From assembly GCA_021808055.1 (NCBI GenBank), contig JAKBCH010000068.1, forward strand, positions 1 to 8,919: 8,919 nt of DNA, given 5' to 3'. Position numbers and translations under genes: made by a program. The notes below the pieces were generated by a model that saw nothing but the letters and a program-made list of their open reading frames with translations, searched no databases and was not told where the DNA came from. Shown one piece after another: positions 1 to 5,339 of the stretch; position 1 is the first letter of the stretch; every line of letters starts with the position of its first letter. The stretch comes from Pseudomonadota bacterium (GTDB taxonomy: Bacteria; Pseudomonadota; Alphaproteobacteria; Acetobacterales; Acetobacteraceae).

Positions 1-664
1 CGCCCGGTTTTACGAAACAGGCGAGATTGTCGATATGCCCATCGGTCTCGTCATGCGGCACGCCGTTTTCAAGCCAGATGACATGGGAGGCGCCGAGATA
101 ATCCTTCAGCATCCGTTCCATGTCCTGCCGCCGCACATCCGGGTTGCGGTTTTCGTTCAGCACGCATTGCTCGGCTACCAGCACAGTGCCTTCGCCATCC
201 ACATGGATCGCGCCGCCTTCAATGACCAGAGGGGCGCGGAAGGCGCGGGCGCGTTCCAGGCCAAGGATTTTACTGGCGATGGCGTCGTCTTTGTCCCACG
301 GGAAATAGAGTCCGCCCCAGCTTTTAAAAGGCCAGTCCACGCCTGCGAGTTCGCCATTTCTGCCGAGCAGGAAGGTGCAGCCCACATCCCGCGCCCAGGC
401 ATCGTTGCTGCTCATCTCCACCACCCGCACTTCGGGTGGCAGGCAGGCGCGGGCGTTTTCGTATTGCGCCGCACTCACCAGCATTGTTACGGGTTCAAAC
501 CGTGCAATGGCGGTGGCGATGGCGGTGAAGGCTTTTTGCGCGGGCTTGGCGCCCAGCCGCCAGTTGTCTGGCCGTTCCGGCCAGATCATCCAGCAGCCTG
601 CGTGCGGCGCCCATTCGGCCGGCATTTTAAATCCGGCCTCATGCGGGGTGATTATATGTTCCAT
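1..664 (-). CDS. aguA: Agmatine deiminase, 3' end outside window
   Basis: This gene encodes agmatine deiminase (agmatine iminohydrolase, peptidyl-arginine-deiminase superfamily), which hydrolyses agmatine to N-carbamoylputrescine and ammonia in the cytoplasm. The first 221 codons are present, against a usual family length of roughly 340-370. The N-terminal signature MPAEWAPHAGCWMIWP lies at about residues 14-29, the SSNDAWARDVG substrate-binding segment at 85-95, IEGGAIHVDGEG at 148-159 and the catalytic HIDN (His210, Asp212) at 210-213. The nucleophilic cysteine sits near the C-terminus in this family and is therefore beyond the left edge. The usual 'RDxGPTF' reads RDVGCTF here, a small departure. 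The ATG lies 7 bp after the preceding gene's stop, and TGAGG spanning that stop is a reasonable Shine-Dalgarno, so translational coupling is likely. The gene is the third of a polyamine operon. The partner N-carbamoylputrescine amidohydrolase (aguB) may follow outside the window; that is inference. Confidence 0.92.
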   Translation of the reverse strand, partial: MEHIITPHEAGFKMPAEWAPHAGCWMIWPERPDNWRLGAKPAQKAFTAIATAIARFEPVTMLVSAAQYENARACLPPEVRVVEMSSNDAWARDVGCTFLLGRNGELAGVDWPFKSWGGLYFPWDKDDAIASKILGLERARAFRAPLVIEGGAIHVDGEGTVLVAEQCVLNENRNPDVRRQDMERMLKDYLGASHVIWLENGVPHDETDGHIDNLACFVKPG

Positions 665-671
665 GCGCGCC

Positions 672-2036
672 TCAGGCGTTTTTCAAATAGGCGTCGTATT
701 CAACATCGGAAATCCGCTTGCGCAGCTCGCTGATCTCCTGGCGCTTGCAGGCGATGTAATAGCGCTGGAAGTCTTTGCCGAAAATCTCGCCCATGGCGGC
801 GGAGCTGGCGAAACGGTCCACCGCACCTGACCAGGCGATGGGCAAGGGCGGGGCTGTGGGGCTGCGCACGGTGCCGTGGGTTTCCGGCCCTGGGTCGGCT
901 TTGGTTTGTATGCCGTGAAGTGCTGTGCCAAGCAGCGAGGCGAAGGCGAGGTAGGGGTTGCAGTCCGCTCCGGCGACGCGGTGCTCGATGCGCGAGGCGG
1001 CGGGGTCTGTGGTGATAACCCGCACAGAGGCCATGCGGTTGTCGTGCCCCCAATCGCCATAGGTGGGCGCATGCACGCCGGGCGCGAAACGCCGGTAGGA
1101 ATTGGCGTGCGGGGCCAGGGTGAGCATTGTATCTGGCATGTTGTGAATGATGCCGCCCAGCGCATGATAAAGCTCAGGCGAGGCGCGTTCTGGCGTGCCG
1201 GTGAAGATGTTTTTGCCCGCATTGTCGAGCATTGACATATGCACGTGCATTCCAGAGCCCGCCCATTGCCCATAAGGCTTGGCCATGAAGGTGGCGGTGA
1301 GGCCATGCTTGCGCGCCACTTGTTTGATGGTGCGCTTGAAAAGATTTGCACTATCGGCCACGCGCAGCGCATCTGTTGAGTATTTCAGCGTGACCTCGAA
1401 TTGGCCGGGGCCGGACTCGCTCACCAGCGTTTCCAGAATAATGTCCTGGGCTTTCGCGCAGGCCATCATTTCACGCAGAATCGGCTCGTAATCATGCACC
1501 TCGCCGAGCCCCACGGCGTCGATCTGCCAGCCGCGCCAGCCGGATTCATCAGCGCCGCGTGGGGCGATTTTCAAACCGTCCTGGCGGGGATCAACCAGGT
1601 AGAATTCAAGCTCTACGCCCAAGGCGGGGGTGAGCCCCGCCTTGGCGTAACGCTGCAACACGCGGGTGAGGACGCTGCGCGGGTCGAGATAATAAAGCTC
1701 GCCATCGGGCTCGCGCATGGTGAGCAGGGCCTGCACCACATTGCCATCCGCCCAGCCCATGCGGGTGATGGAATGCGGCACGGCGACGCACATGCCATCC
1801 GGGTCGCCGGTATCGTAGGCGATGCCGCCTTCGATGATGTCCCGCCCCCAGATGTCCAGCAGATAAGCCGAGCGTGGCAAAGCGATGCCACCGCCCAGCA
1901 GGGATTTTGCCTTGTCCCGTTGCAGCCATTTGCCGCGGGGCACGCCGTTCACGTCGATCACGAAGGCTTCGATGTAATCCGCACCGGAAAGCAGGGCAGC
2001 CTTGGCTTCGATGTCTGGGTTGGTCAGTATGTTCAT
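672..2036 (-). CDS. puuA: Glutamine-synthetase-like gamma-glutamylputrescine synthetase
   Basis: This 454-aa protein belongs to the glutamine synthetase superfamily and most resembles the PuuA group, which ligates glutamate to putrescine with ATP. Motifs visible in order are: beta-grasp segment DVNGVPRGKW (29-38); GVELEFYLVD with metal-ligand Glu142/Glu144 (140-149); ESGPGQFEV (207-215); the ATP-site motif GSGMHVHMS (260-268); the arginine segment around HDNRMASVR (331-339); and RIEHRVAGADCNPYLA (349-364), where Glu351 is a metal ligand. The length is typical for PuuA-like enzymes, and I see no sign of an adenylylation loop. The start ATG overlaps the upstream aminotransferase stop as ATGA and is preceded by AGAGG at good spacing. 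Substrate assignment comes mainly from its position between an SpuC-like aminotransferase and agmatine deiminase. Other amines (for example spermidine, ethanolamine or isopropylamine) are possible, because GS-like ligases are hard to tell apart by motif. Confidence 0.85.
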   Translation of the reverse strand: MNILTNPDIEAKAALLSGADYIEAFVIDVNGVPRGKWLQRDKAKSLLGGGIALPRSAYLLDIWGRDIIEGGIAYDTGDPDGMCVAVPHSITRMGWADGNVVQALLTMREPDGELYYLDPRSVLTRVLQRYAKAGLTPALGVELEFYLVDPRQDGLKIAPRGADESGWRGWQIDAVGLGEVHDYEPILREMMACAKAQDIILETLVSESGPGQFEVTLKYSTDALRVADSANLFKRTIKQVARKHGLTATFMAKPYGQWAGSGMHVHMSMLDNAGKNIFTGTPERASPELYHALGGIIHNMPDTMLTLAPHANSYRRFAPGVHAPTYGDWGHDNRMASVRVITTDPAASRIEHRVAGADCNPYLAFASLLGTALHGIQTKADPGPETHGTVRSPTAPPLPIAWSGAVDRFASSAAMGEIFGKDFQRYYIACKRQEISELRKRISDVEYDAYLKNA

Positions 2037-3412
2037 ATTGCCACCTCTGCGCGGACATCGGCGAAGGTTTGCTCGAACGCTTTTTTCGCCATGGCGGCGA
2101 ACAGCTCAATCTCTGCTTCCGTGATGCTCAGCGGCGGCGAGAACAACATGGTGTCGCGCGTGGCGCGCATCATCAGCCCATTGGCGATGCAATGGTCGCG
2201 GCAGATGACGCCGACGCGGCCATTTTTCTCGAAGAATTTGCGGGTGCGCTTATCGGCCGTGAGCTCGATGGCACCGATCAGCCCGACGCCGCGAATTTCA
2301 CCAACGATCGGCAGGTCACCGATGGCCTCGTTGAGTTTTTCGCGCAGTAGCGCGCCCTTGGCGGTGGCATTTTCCACAAGTTTTTCGTTTTCCAGGATTT
2401 CAAGATTCTTCAGCGCCACAGCGCAGGAAACTGGATGCGCAGAGTAGGTGAAGCCATGATAATATTCGCCGGTTTCATTGATCAGCACATCCGCTACGCG
2501 GTCGTTTATCAACAAGGCGGAGAGCGGGAGATAACCCGAGGTGAGGCCCTTGGCGGTGGTCATCATATCCGGCTTGATGCCGAAATAATCAGAGCCGAAC
2601 CATTTACCTGTGCGCCCGTAACCGCAGATCACTTCATCGGCGATCAGAAGAATATCGTATTGCTTGCAGATGCGGTTGATTTCCGGCCAGTAAGTTTCGG
2701 GCGGGATCAGCACGCCGCCCGCACCCTGGATCGGCTCGCCAATGAAGGCGGCGATGTTTTCAGGCCCAAGCTCAAGGATTTTCATTTCGGCCTGCTTGGC
2801 AGCGTAGAGGCCGAACTCAGCCGGGCTCATCTGCCCGCCCTTACCGTACCAATAGGGCGGCAGCACCTGCGCGAAATTCGGCAAGTCGCCAGCCTGGCGG
2901 TGCATGTCTTTCATGCCGCCGGCGGAGGCGCCCAAAGTGGTGGAGCCGTGATAGCCATATTCCCGGCCGACGACGATTTTTTTGTTCGGCTTGCCCAGCG
3001 TTTGCCAGTACACCCGCGCGCTGCGGATGGCGCTGTCCACCGCTTCAGACCCTGAGCAGGCGAAAAATGCATGTTCAAAACCGTCCGGGGAAATTTCCGC
3101 CAGTTTTTTTGCCAGCAGAACGGCGGGTTCGTTGGTGGTTTTGAAGAATGCATTATAATAAGGCAGCTTGGTCATCTGCTTGGTGGCGGCTTCCACCAGC
3201 TCTTGGCGCCCATATCCGGCGGCCACGCACCATAGGCCGGCCATGCCGTCCATGATTTTATTGCCCTTGGAATCGTGCAGATAAACGCCCTCAGCCGAGG
3301 TGATCAGCCGCACACCTTGCTCGTGCAGCTCTTTGTGGTCGGTGAAGGGGTGAAAATGGTGGGCAGCGTCCAGCGCCTGCCAGTCAACGCCGAGGTTGAG
3401 ATCGTCCAACAT
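2033..3412 (-). CDS. spuC: Class III omega-aminotransferase, putrescine-pyruvate type
   Basis: This 459-aa PLP-dependent class III aminotransferase is of the SpuC/putrescine-pyruvate family, which converts putrescine to 4-aminobutyraldehyde with pyruvate as acceptor. Visible motifs are: HHFHPFTDH near the N-terminus (18-26), typical of omega-aminotransferases; SGSEAVDSAIR (120-130) for phosphate binding; GYHGST (153-158); GEPIQGAGG (225-233); IADEVICGYGRTG (257-269) with Asp259 pairing with the PLP ring nitrogen; TTAKGL (285-290) with the Schiff-base Lys288; and HGFTYSAHPVSCAVAL (319-334). The frame stays open 29 codons further upstream. I chose the ATG at 3412 because GGAG precedes it at 7 nt and because MLDDLN leads directly into the conserved region. 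It is the first gene of a three-gene polyamine operon and shares ATGA with the GS-like gene. Specificity for putrescine rather than another omega-amine is inferred from family resemblance and context. Confidence 0.86.
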   Translation of the reverse strand: MLDDLNLGVDWQALDAAHHFHPFTDHKELHEQGVRLITSAEGVYLHDSKGNKIMDGMAGLWCVAAGYGRQELVEAATKQMTKLPYYNAFFKTTNEPAVLLAKKLAEISPDGFEHAFFACSGSEAVDSAIRSARVYWQTLGKPNKKIVVGREYGYHGSTTLGASAGGMKDMHRQAGDLPNFAQVLPPYWYGKGGQMSPAEFGLYAAKQAEMKILELGPENIAAFIGEPIQGAGGVLIPPETYWPEINRICKQYDILLIADEVICGYGRTGKWFGSDYFGIKPDMMTTAKGLTSGYLPLSALLINDRVADVLINETGEYYHGFTYSAHPVSCAVALKNLEILENEKLVENATAKGALLREKLNEAIGDLPIVGEIRGVGLIGAIELTADKRTRKFFEKNGRVGVICRDHCIANGLMMRATRDTMLFSPPLSITEAEIELFAAMAKKAFEQTFADVRAEVAI

Positions 3413-3428
3413 GATAAAGCTCCGATTT

Positions 3429-3479
3429 TTCTGAATGGGGGTACCCGCGCGATAAGGCGCATATTGGGGGGATTCAGAA
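3429..3479. repeat. Spaced 8-bp inverted repeat upstream of spuC
   Basis: TTCTGAAT (3429-3436) and its exact reverse complement ATTCAGAA (3472-3479) flank 35 bases, about 17-67 bp upstream of the aminotransferase start. Both inner sides carry a G-run (GGGGG). It may be a pair of operator half-sites or a leader stem. Eight-base arms at this spacing can also arise by chance, so the call is weak. Confidence 0.25.
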
Positions 3480-3549
3480 TACGGGCGGGTTGAAGCCAAT
3501 GCGTGCGCAGAGAACGAGCATCTCTGCTTGTAAATTAAGCGCAGTTGAG

Positions 3550-3579
3550 GGCACTGCTGAAACCATGCTCAACAGTGCC
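3550..3579. repeat. 30-base hairpin with possible pseudoknot
   Basis: GGCACTGCTGA (3550-3560) pairs with TCAACAGTGCC (3569-3579) as an 11-bp stem with one mismatch and an 8-base loop. GTTGAG (3544-3549), immediately before it, can also pair with CTCAAC (3568-3573), giving an alternative or pseudoknotted fold. The outer GGCACTGyTGA arms resemble the terminal repeats of IS6-family elements (GGCACTGTTGCAAA), but no transposase is present. The role is unknown. Confidence 0.4.
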
Positions 3580-3657
3580 ACGCTCCACAAAACCTATCAA
3601 GGATTTTTGTAAGACGCTCGTCCGCCGGTTGCTGATGATAATGGCGGGGAGCTGGAT

Positions 3658-3697
3658 GATTTTAGATCAAATCACGGGCGTGATTTGATCTAAAATC
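3658..3697. repeat. Perfect 40-base palindrome (19-bp arms, GG spacer)
   Basis: The left arm (3658-3676, starting GATTTTAGATC and ending AATCACG) is matched exactly by the right arm (3679-3697), with only GG between them. Nineteen perfect base pairs will not occur by chance in a short intergenic region. Neither side is followed by a T-run, so it is not a standard intrinsic terminator. It could be a dispersed palindromic repeat, a dyad operator or a transcript-end hairpin. Its position roughly 130 bp beyond the end of the cytochrome-porin gene and about 250 bp before spuC fits any of these. Confidence 0.8.
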
Positions 3698-3728
3698 TTA
3701 ATATGCCTCTAAAACAATAAGATAGATG

Positions 3729-3759
3729 GCGATTTAAACTTCAGGTTCACGCAAATCGC
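3729..3759. repeat. Short inverted repeat GCGATTT...AAATCGC
   Basis: GCGATTT (3729-3735) and AAATCGC (3753-3759) form 7-bp arms around a 17-base loop. It lies between the 40-base palindrome and the hairpin at the end of the cytochrome-porin gene. Such short arms are only weak evidence, but it adds to the local run of dyads. Confidence 0.25.
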
Positions 3760-3778
3760 TCTCACTCTCTGTTTAAGC

Positions 3779-3825
3779 GAGCAACTTTATCCGATCAAAC
3801 GTGTCTGTTTGGTCGGATGTTGCTC
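3779..3825 (-). terminator. Long hairpin at the end of the cytochrome-porin gene
   Basis: On the minus strand, directly at the TAG stop, GAGCAAC plus ATCCGACCAAAC pairs with GTTTGATCGGAT, then an AAA bulge, then GTTGCTC. That is about 19 bp in two blocks with one G-U pair and a six-base loop (inner arms 3789-3800 and 3807-3818; outer arms 3779-3785 and 3819-3825). The location suits a transcript-end hairpin that stops transcription or protects the 3' end. There is no clear U-tract after it, so intrinsic termination is uncertain. Confidence 0.5.
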
Positions 3826-5186
3826 TAGAAGACCAACCAGATTCCGCCGAAGAAGAGATTATTCGCGGAAGCCGACCGGCCAGAGCCGTCATAATTATGC
3901 GATAACCCGTTGAATTGCGGATAAATTGTTCCTTCCAGGAAGAACTTTGCGTTGACCCAGGGAAAGATTTTCGGTCCGCCATTGTTGAACGGATAATAAT
4001 CCAGCTCGGTGGTGAAGCTGGAGGTGTTGGGCTTGCCATCGGCATTGCCGCTGACGGGGGCGGGGCCGTACAGGCCGGAATCTGCGCTGCCGGAGATTTC
4101 GCTGTAAGACTCCGTGGCACCAATCAATTCATGCCAGAGATAAGAGACGGTGATCGTCTCCTGGTTCAAGGTATCATTGAGATTGGCGGTGTTGCCGAGC
4201 GGGAAGCTCGCCCCCCAATGTTGGTTCTCACGATACCAGGAAGCTTGTAGCGAGATGGCTTGTTGCGCGCTGATGTGCTGGATTTGCATGTCCAGCCCGA
4301 CATCAGTGATATCGTCCTTCGGCCCGTAGGTTAAGCCGCTTGGATAGGGGTGGTCGACCAGCCCGGAGGTTCCGACTTCAAACGAGTTTTCGCCCATGCT
4401 GTGCTGAAAGGCAAAGCGCCAGTAAGGGATGGTGCCGCCGACGCCATTGGATGGCCCAACGCCTAACGCAAAGGCGGTGTGATTGGGCAGGGATTTATAG
4501 GCATCCGCCTCGCCATAGAACATGTTGGCAAAGCTTGGGTTATAAGCGACATAGCCGCCGACCCCGACCACGGATTGCGCGAGCCCGCTGATCTGCAACC
4601 CGGCGCTGGGGGAAACGCCCAGTGAGTCGGGGATATACGGATACCCCCAGGCGGGCAGTGTGTTCCAGACATCGGTCATGCCCGGCGCATTATTAAACGT
4701 GAATCCATAAATTAATTGCTGGTTGCCAAGCTTGGCGAGGTGCGCATCGCGGATATCCAGGTTATCCCAATGGAACTGGTGCGCGACTCCGTCGAACGTG
4801 CCCTGAACAAAGGCCCCAAGGCCTAAATCTTTGTCTAACACGCCGCCGTAAAACAAACTGGTTTGTTGAACCGACCAGGCGTGGTTGCTGGGGAAATCCG
4901 GGGAGAGCCCGCCGGGCACTTTATCTTTCAGATATGTGAAGCCAGCTTGCAGCATGGCCGAGAAATTGTGGATTTGCGGTAGTTTCTGGTCGCCCAGCGT
5001 GTAGCCTTCAAGTTTAAACATCCGCCCGAAGGGGGTGAGCTGCGGAAACCCGATATGACAGGCATCGCATGCCAGGCCGGTTTGTGCGGCAAAAGCCGGA
5101 ATGGCCTGGGCGGGACGGCTGACCGCCAATGCCCCGGCCAACCCGACCAGGACAATTGCGGTTGTTGAGAGATGACGACTGCGCAT
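3825..5186 (-). CDS. Fused monoheme cytochrome c / outer-membrane porin, Cyc2-like
   Basis: This 453-aa exported protein has a basic start followed by a hydrophobic segment (about 10-22), with likely cleavage after AQA (26-28). Next come AFAAQTGLACDACH with the c-type heme site C40-D-A-C43-H44 and the conserved PQLTPFGRMFKLEGYTL (48-64). The remaining ~390 residues are rich in glycine and alternating aromatic/polar stretches, as expected of beta-strands, and end in GGIWLVF with the terminal Phe used for outer-membrane barrel assembly. The only cysteines I see are the two heme ones. Fusion of one heme to a porin is the architecture of Cyc2, the outer-membrane iron oxidase, at a typical length (Cyc2 is about 440-490 aa). 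A broader, uncharacterised family shares this N-terminus, so iron oxidation is not proven; extracellular electron transfer is the inference. The frame is open upstream to 5330, but ATG 5186 has AGGAG at 8 nt and exposes the signal peptide. Confidence 0.82.
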   Translation of the reverse strand: MRSRHLSTTAIVLVGLAGALAVSRPAQAIPAFAAQTGLACDACHIGFPQLTPFGRMFKLEGYTLGDQKLPQIHNFSAMLQAGFTYLKDKVPGGLSPDFPSNHAWSVQQTSLFYGGVLDKDLGLGAFVQGTFDGVAHQFHWDNLDIRDAHLAKLGNQQLIYGFTFNNAPGMTDVWNTLPAWGYPYIPDSLGVSPSAGLQISGLAQSVVGVGGYVAYNPSFANMFYGEADAYKSLPNHTAFALGVGPSNGVGGTIPYWRFAFQHSMGENSFEVGTSGLVDHPYPSGLTYGPKDDITDVGLDMQIQHISAQQAISLQASWYRENQHWGASFPLGNTANLNDTLNQETITVSYLWHELIGATESYSEISGSADSGLYGPAPVSGNADGKPNTSSFTTELDYYPFNNGGPKIFPWVNAKFFLEGTIYPQFNGLSHNYDGSGRSASANNLFFGGIWLVF

Positions 5187-5194
5187 TCTCGAAT

Positions 5195-5199
5195 CTCCT
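5195..5199 (-). promoter_or_regulatory. Shine-Dalgarno deciding the cytochrome-porin start
   Basis: AGGAG on the minus strand lies 8 nt before the ATG at 5186. It decides this start over the longer open frame, whose extra 48 residues would bury the signal peptide. It is four bases downstream of a leader hairpin. Confidence 0.75.
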
Positions 5200-5203
5200 G
5201 AAG

Positions 5204-5235
5204 AGAAGCCTTGTTCTTGTGAACACGCGGCTTCT
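5204..5235 (-). repeat. Leader hairpin next to the Shine-Dalgarno
   Basis: AGAAGCC (5204-5210) pairs with GGCTTCT (5229-5235). Inside it TGTTC (5212-5216) pairs with GAACA (5221-5225) around a TTGT loop, leaving a small asymmetric internal loop. In the transcript of the cytochrome-porin gene the structure would end four bases before AGGAG. It could tune translation or mRNA stability. No U-tract follows, so it does not look like an attenuator. Confidence 0.45.
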
Positions 5236-5260
5236 GTGCAGCTTCGGACCAGAGGTCGCT

Positions 5261-5274
5261 TTGATTTAGCGCAA
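5261..5274. promoter_or_regulatory. FixK/FNR-type box
   Basis: TTGATTTAGCGCAA fits the alphaproteobacterial FixK-type consensus TTG(A/C)-N6-(T/G)CAA exactly; the right half deviates from the symmetric FNR half-site ATCAA. It lies between two divergent genes, about 75 bp from the cytochrome-porin start and 65 bp from the WD40 gene start. CRP/FNR-family regulators respond to low oxygen, NO or redox state, which would suit a gene for an electron-transfer porin. A single 14-base match remains modest evidence. Confidence 0.4.
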
Positions 5275-5304
5275 ATTGTAAAATTTCGTTGCGGGGTGTG
5301 TCTC
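5275..5304 (-). promoter_or_regulatory. Possible sigma-70 promoter for the cytochrome-porin gene
   Basis: On the minus strand TACAAT (5280-5275) matches the -10 consensus at five of six positions. GAGACA (5304-5299), 18 bases upstream, matches the -35 at four. Transcription would start near 5268, inside the FixK-type box, which would favour repression over activation by a protein bound there. On the plus strand TAAAAT (5279-5284) could serve as a -10 for the WD40 gene, but without a good -35. AT-rich sequence makes chance matches likely. Confidence 0.28.
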
Positions 5305-5339
5305 TTGCCCATCAGCGCGCGGCGGGGCAAGTAACCGCC

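Larger units (their letters stand above)
3413..3824. other. Gene-free region rich in inverted repeats
   Basis: No convincing gene lies in these 412 bases on either strand. It separates the start of the polyamine operon from the end of the cytochrome-porin gene, both on the minus strand, so it should hold the operon's promoter and the end of the upstream transcript. I could not pick out a strong sigma-70 promoter for the operon. The region contains at least five inverted repeats (3429-3479, 3550-3579, 3658-3697, 3729-3759, 3779-3825), which is dense for this length. The AT content of its 3660-3740 part is clearly higher than that of the neighbouring genes. An unannotated small RNA or a relic of a mobile element is possible but not shown. 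Confidence 0.6.

Noticed and set aside
672..2036. Housekeeping glutamine synthetase glnA
   Set aside because: Motif wording, length and the polyamine-gene context fit the PuuA-like group better, and there is no glnB neighbour in the window.
1401..2447. Long plus-strand open frame (348 codons) across the puuA/spuC junction
   Set aside because: It lies opposite two genes with clear family motifs, has no recognisable domain and is a high-GC antisense shadow.
3413..3499. 29-residue N-terminal extension of the aminotransferase
   Set aside because: ATG 3412 has a GGAG at 7 nt and the extension looks unlike the family N-terminus.
3550..3579. Complete insertion sequence or MITE
   Set aside because: Only 30 bases lie between the outer ends, with no transposase and no target duplication seen.
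5213..5224. GTTC-TTGT-GAAC as a LexA site
   Set aside because: The half-sites are inverted relative to the Gram-positive GAAC-N4-GTTC box and do not fit the alphaproteobacterial GTTC-N7-GTTC repeat. It is better explained as the tip of the leader hairpin.
5187..5330. 48-residue N-terminal extension of the cytochrome-porin
   Set aside because: It would place a signal peptide internally. ATG 5186 has AGGAG at 8 nt and exposes the signal sequence.
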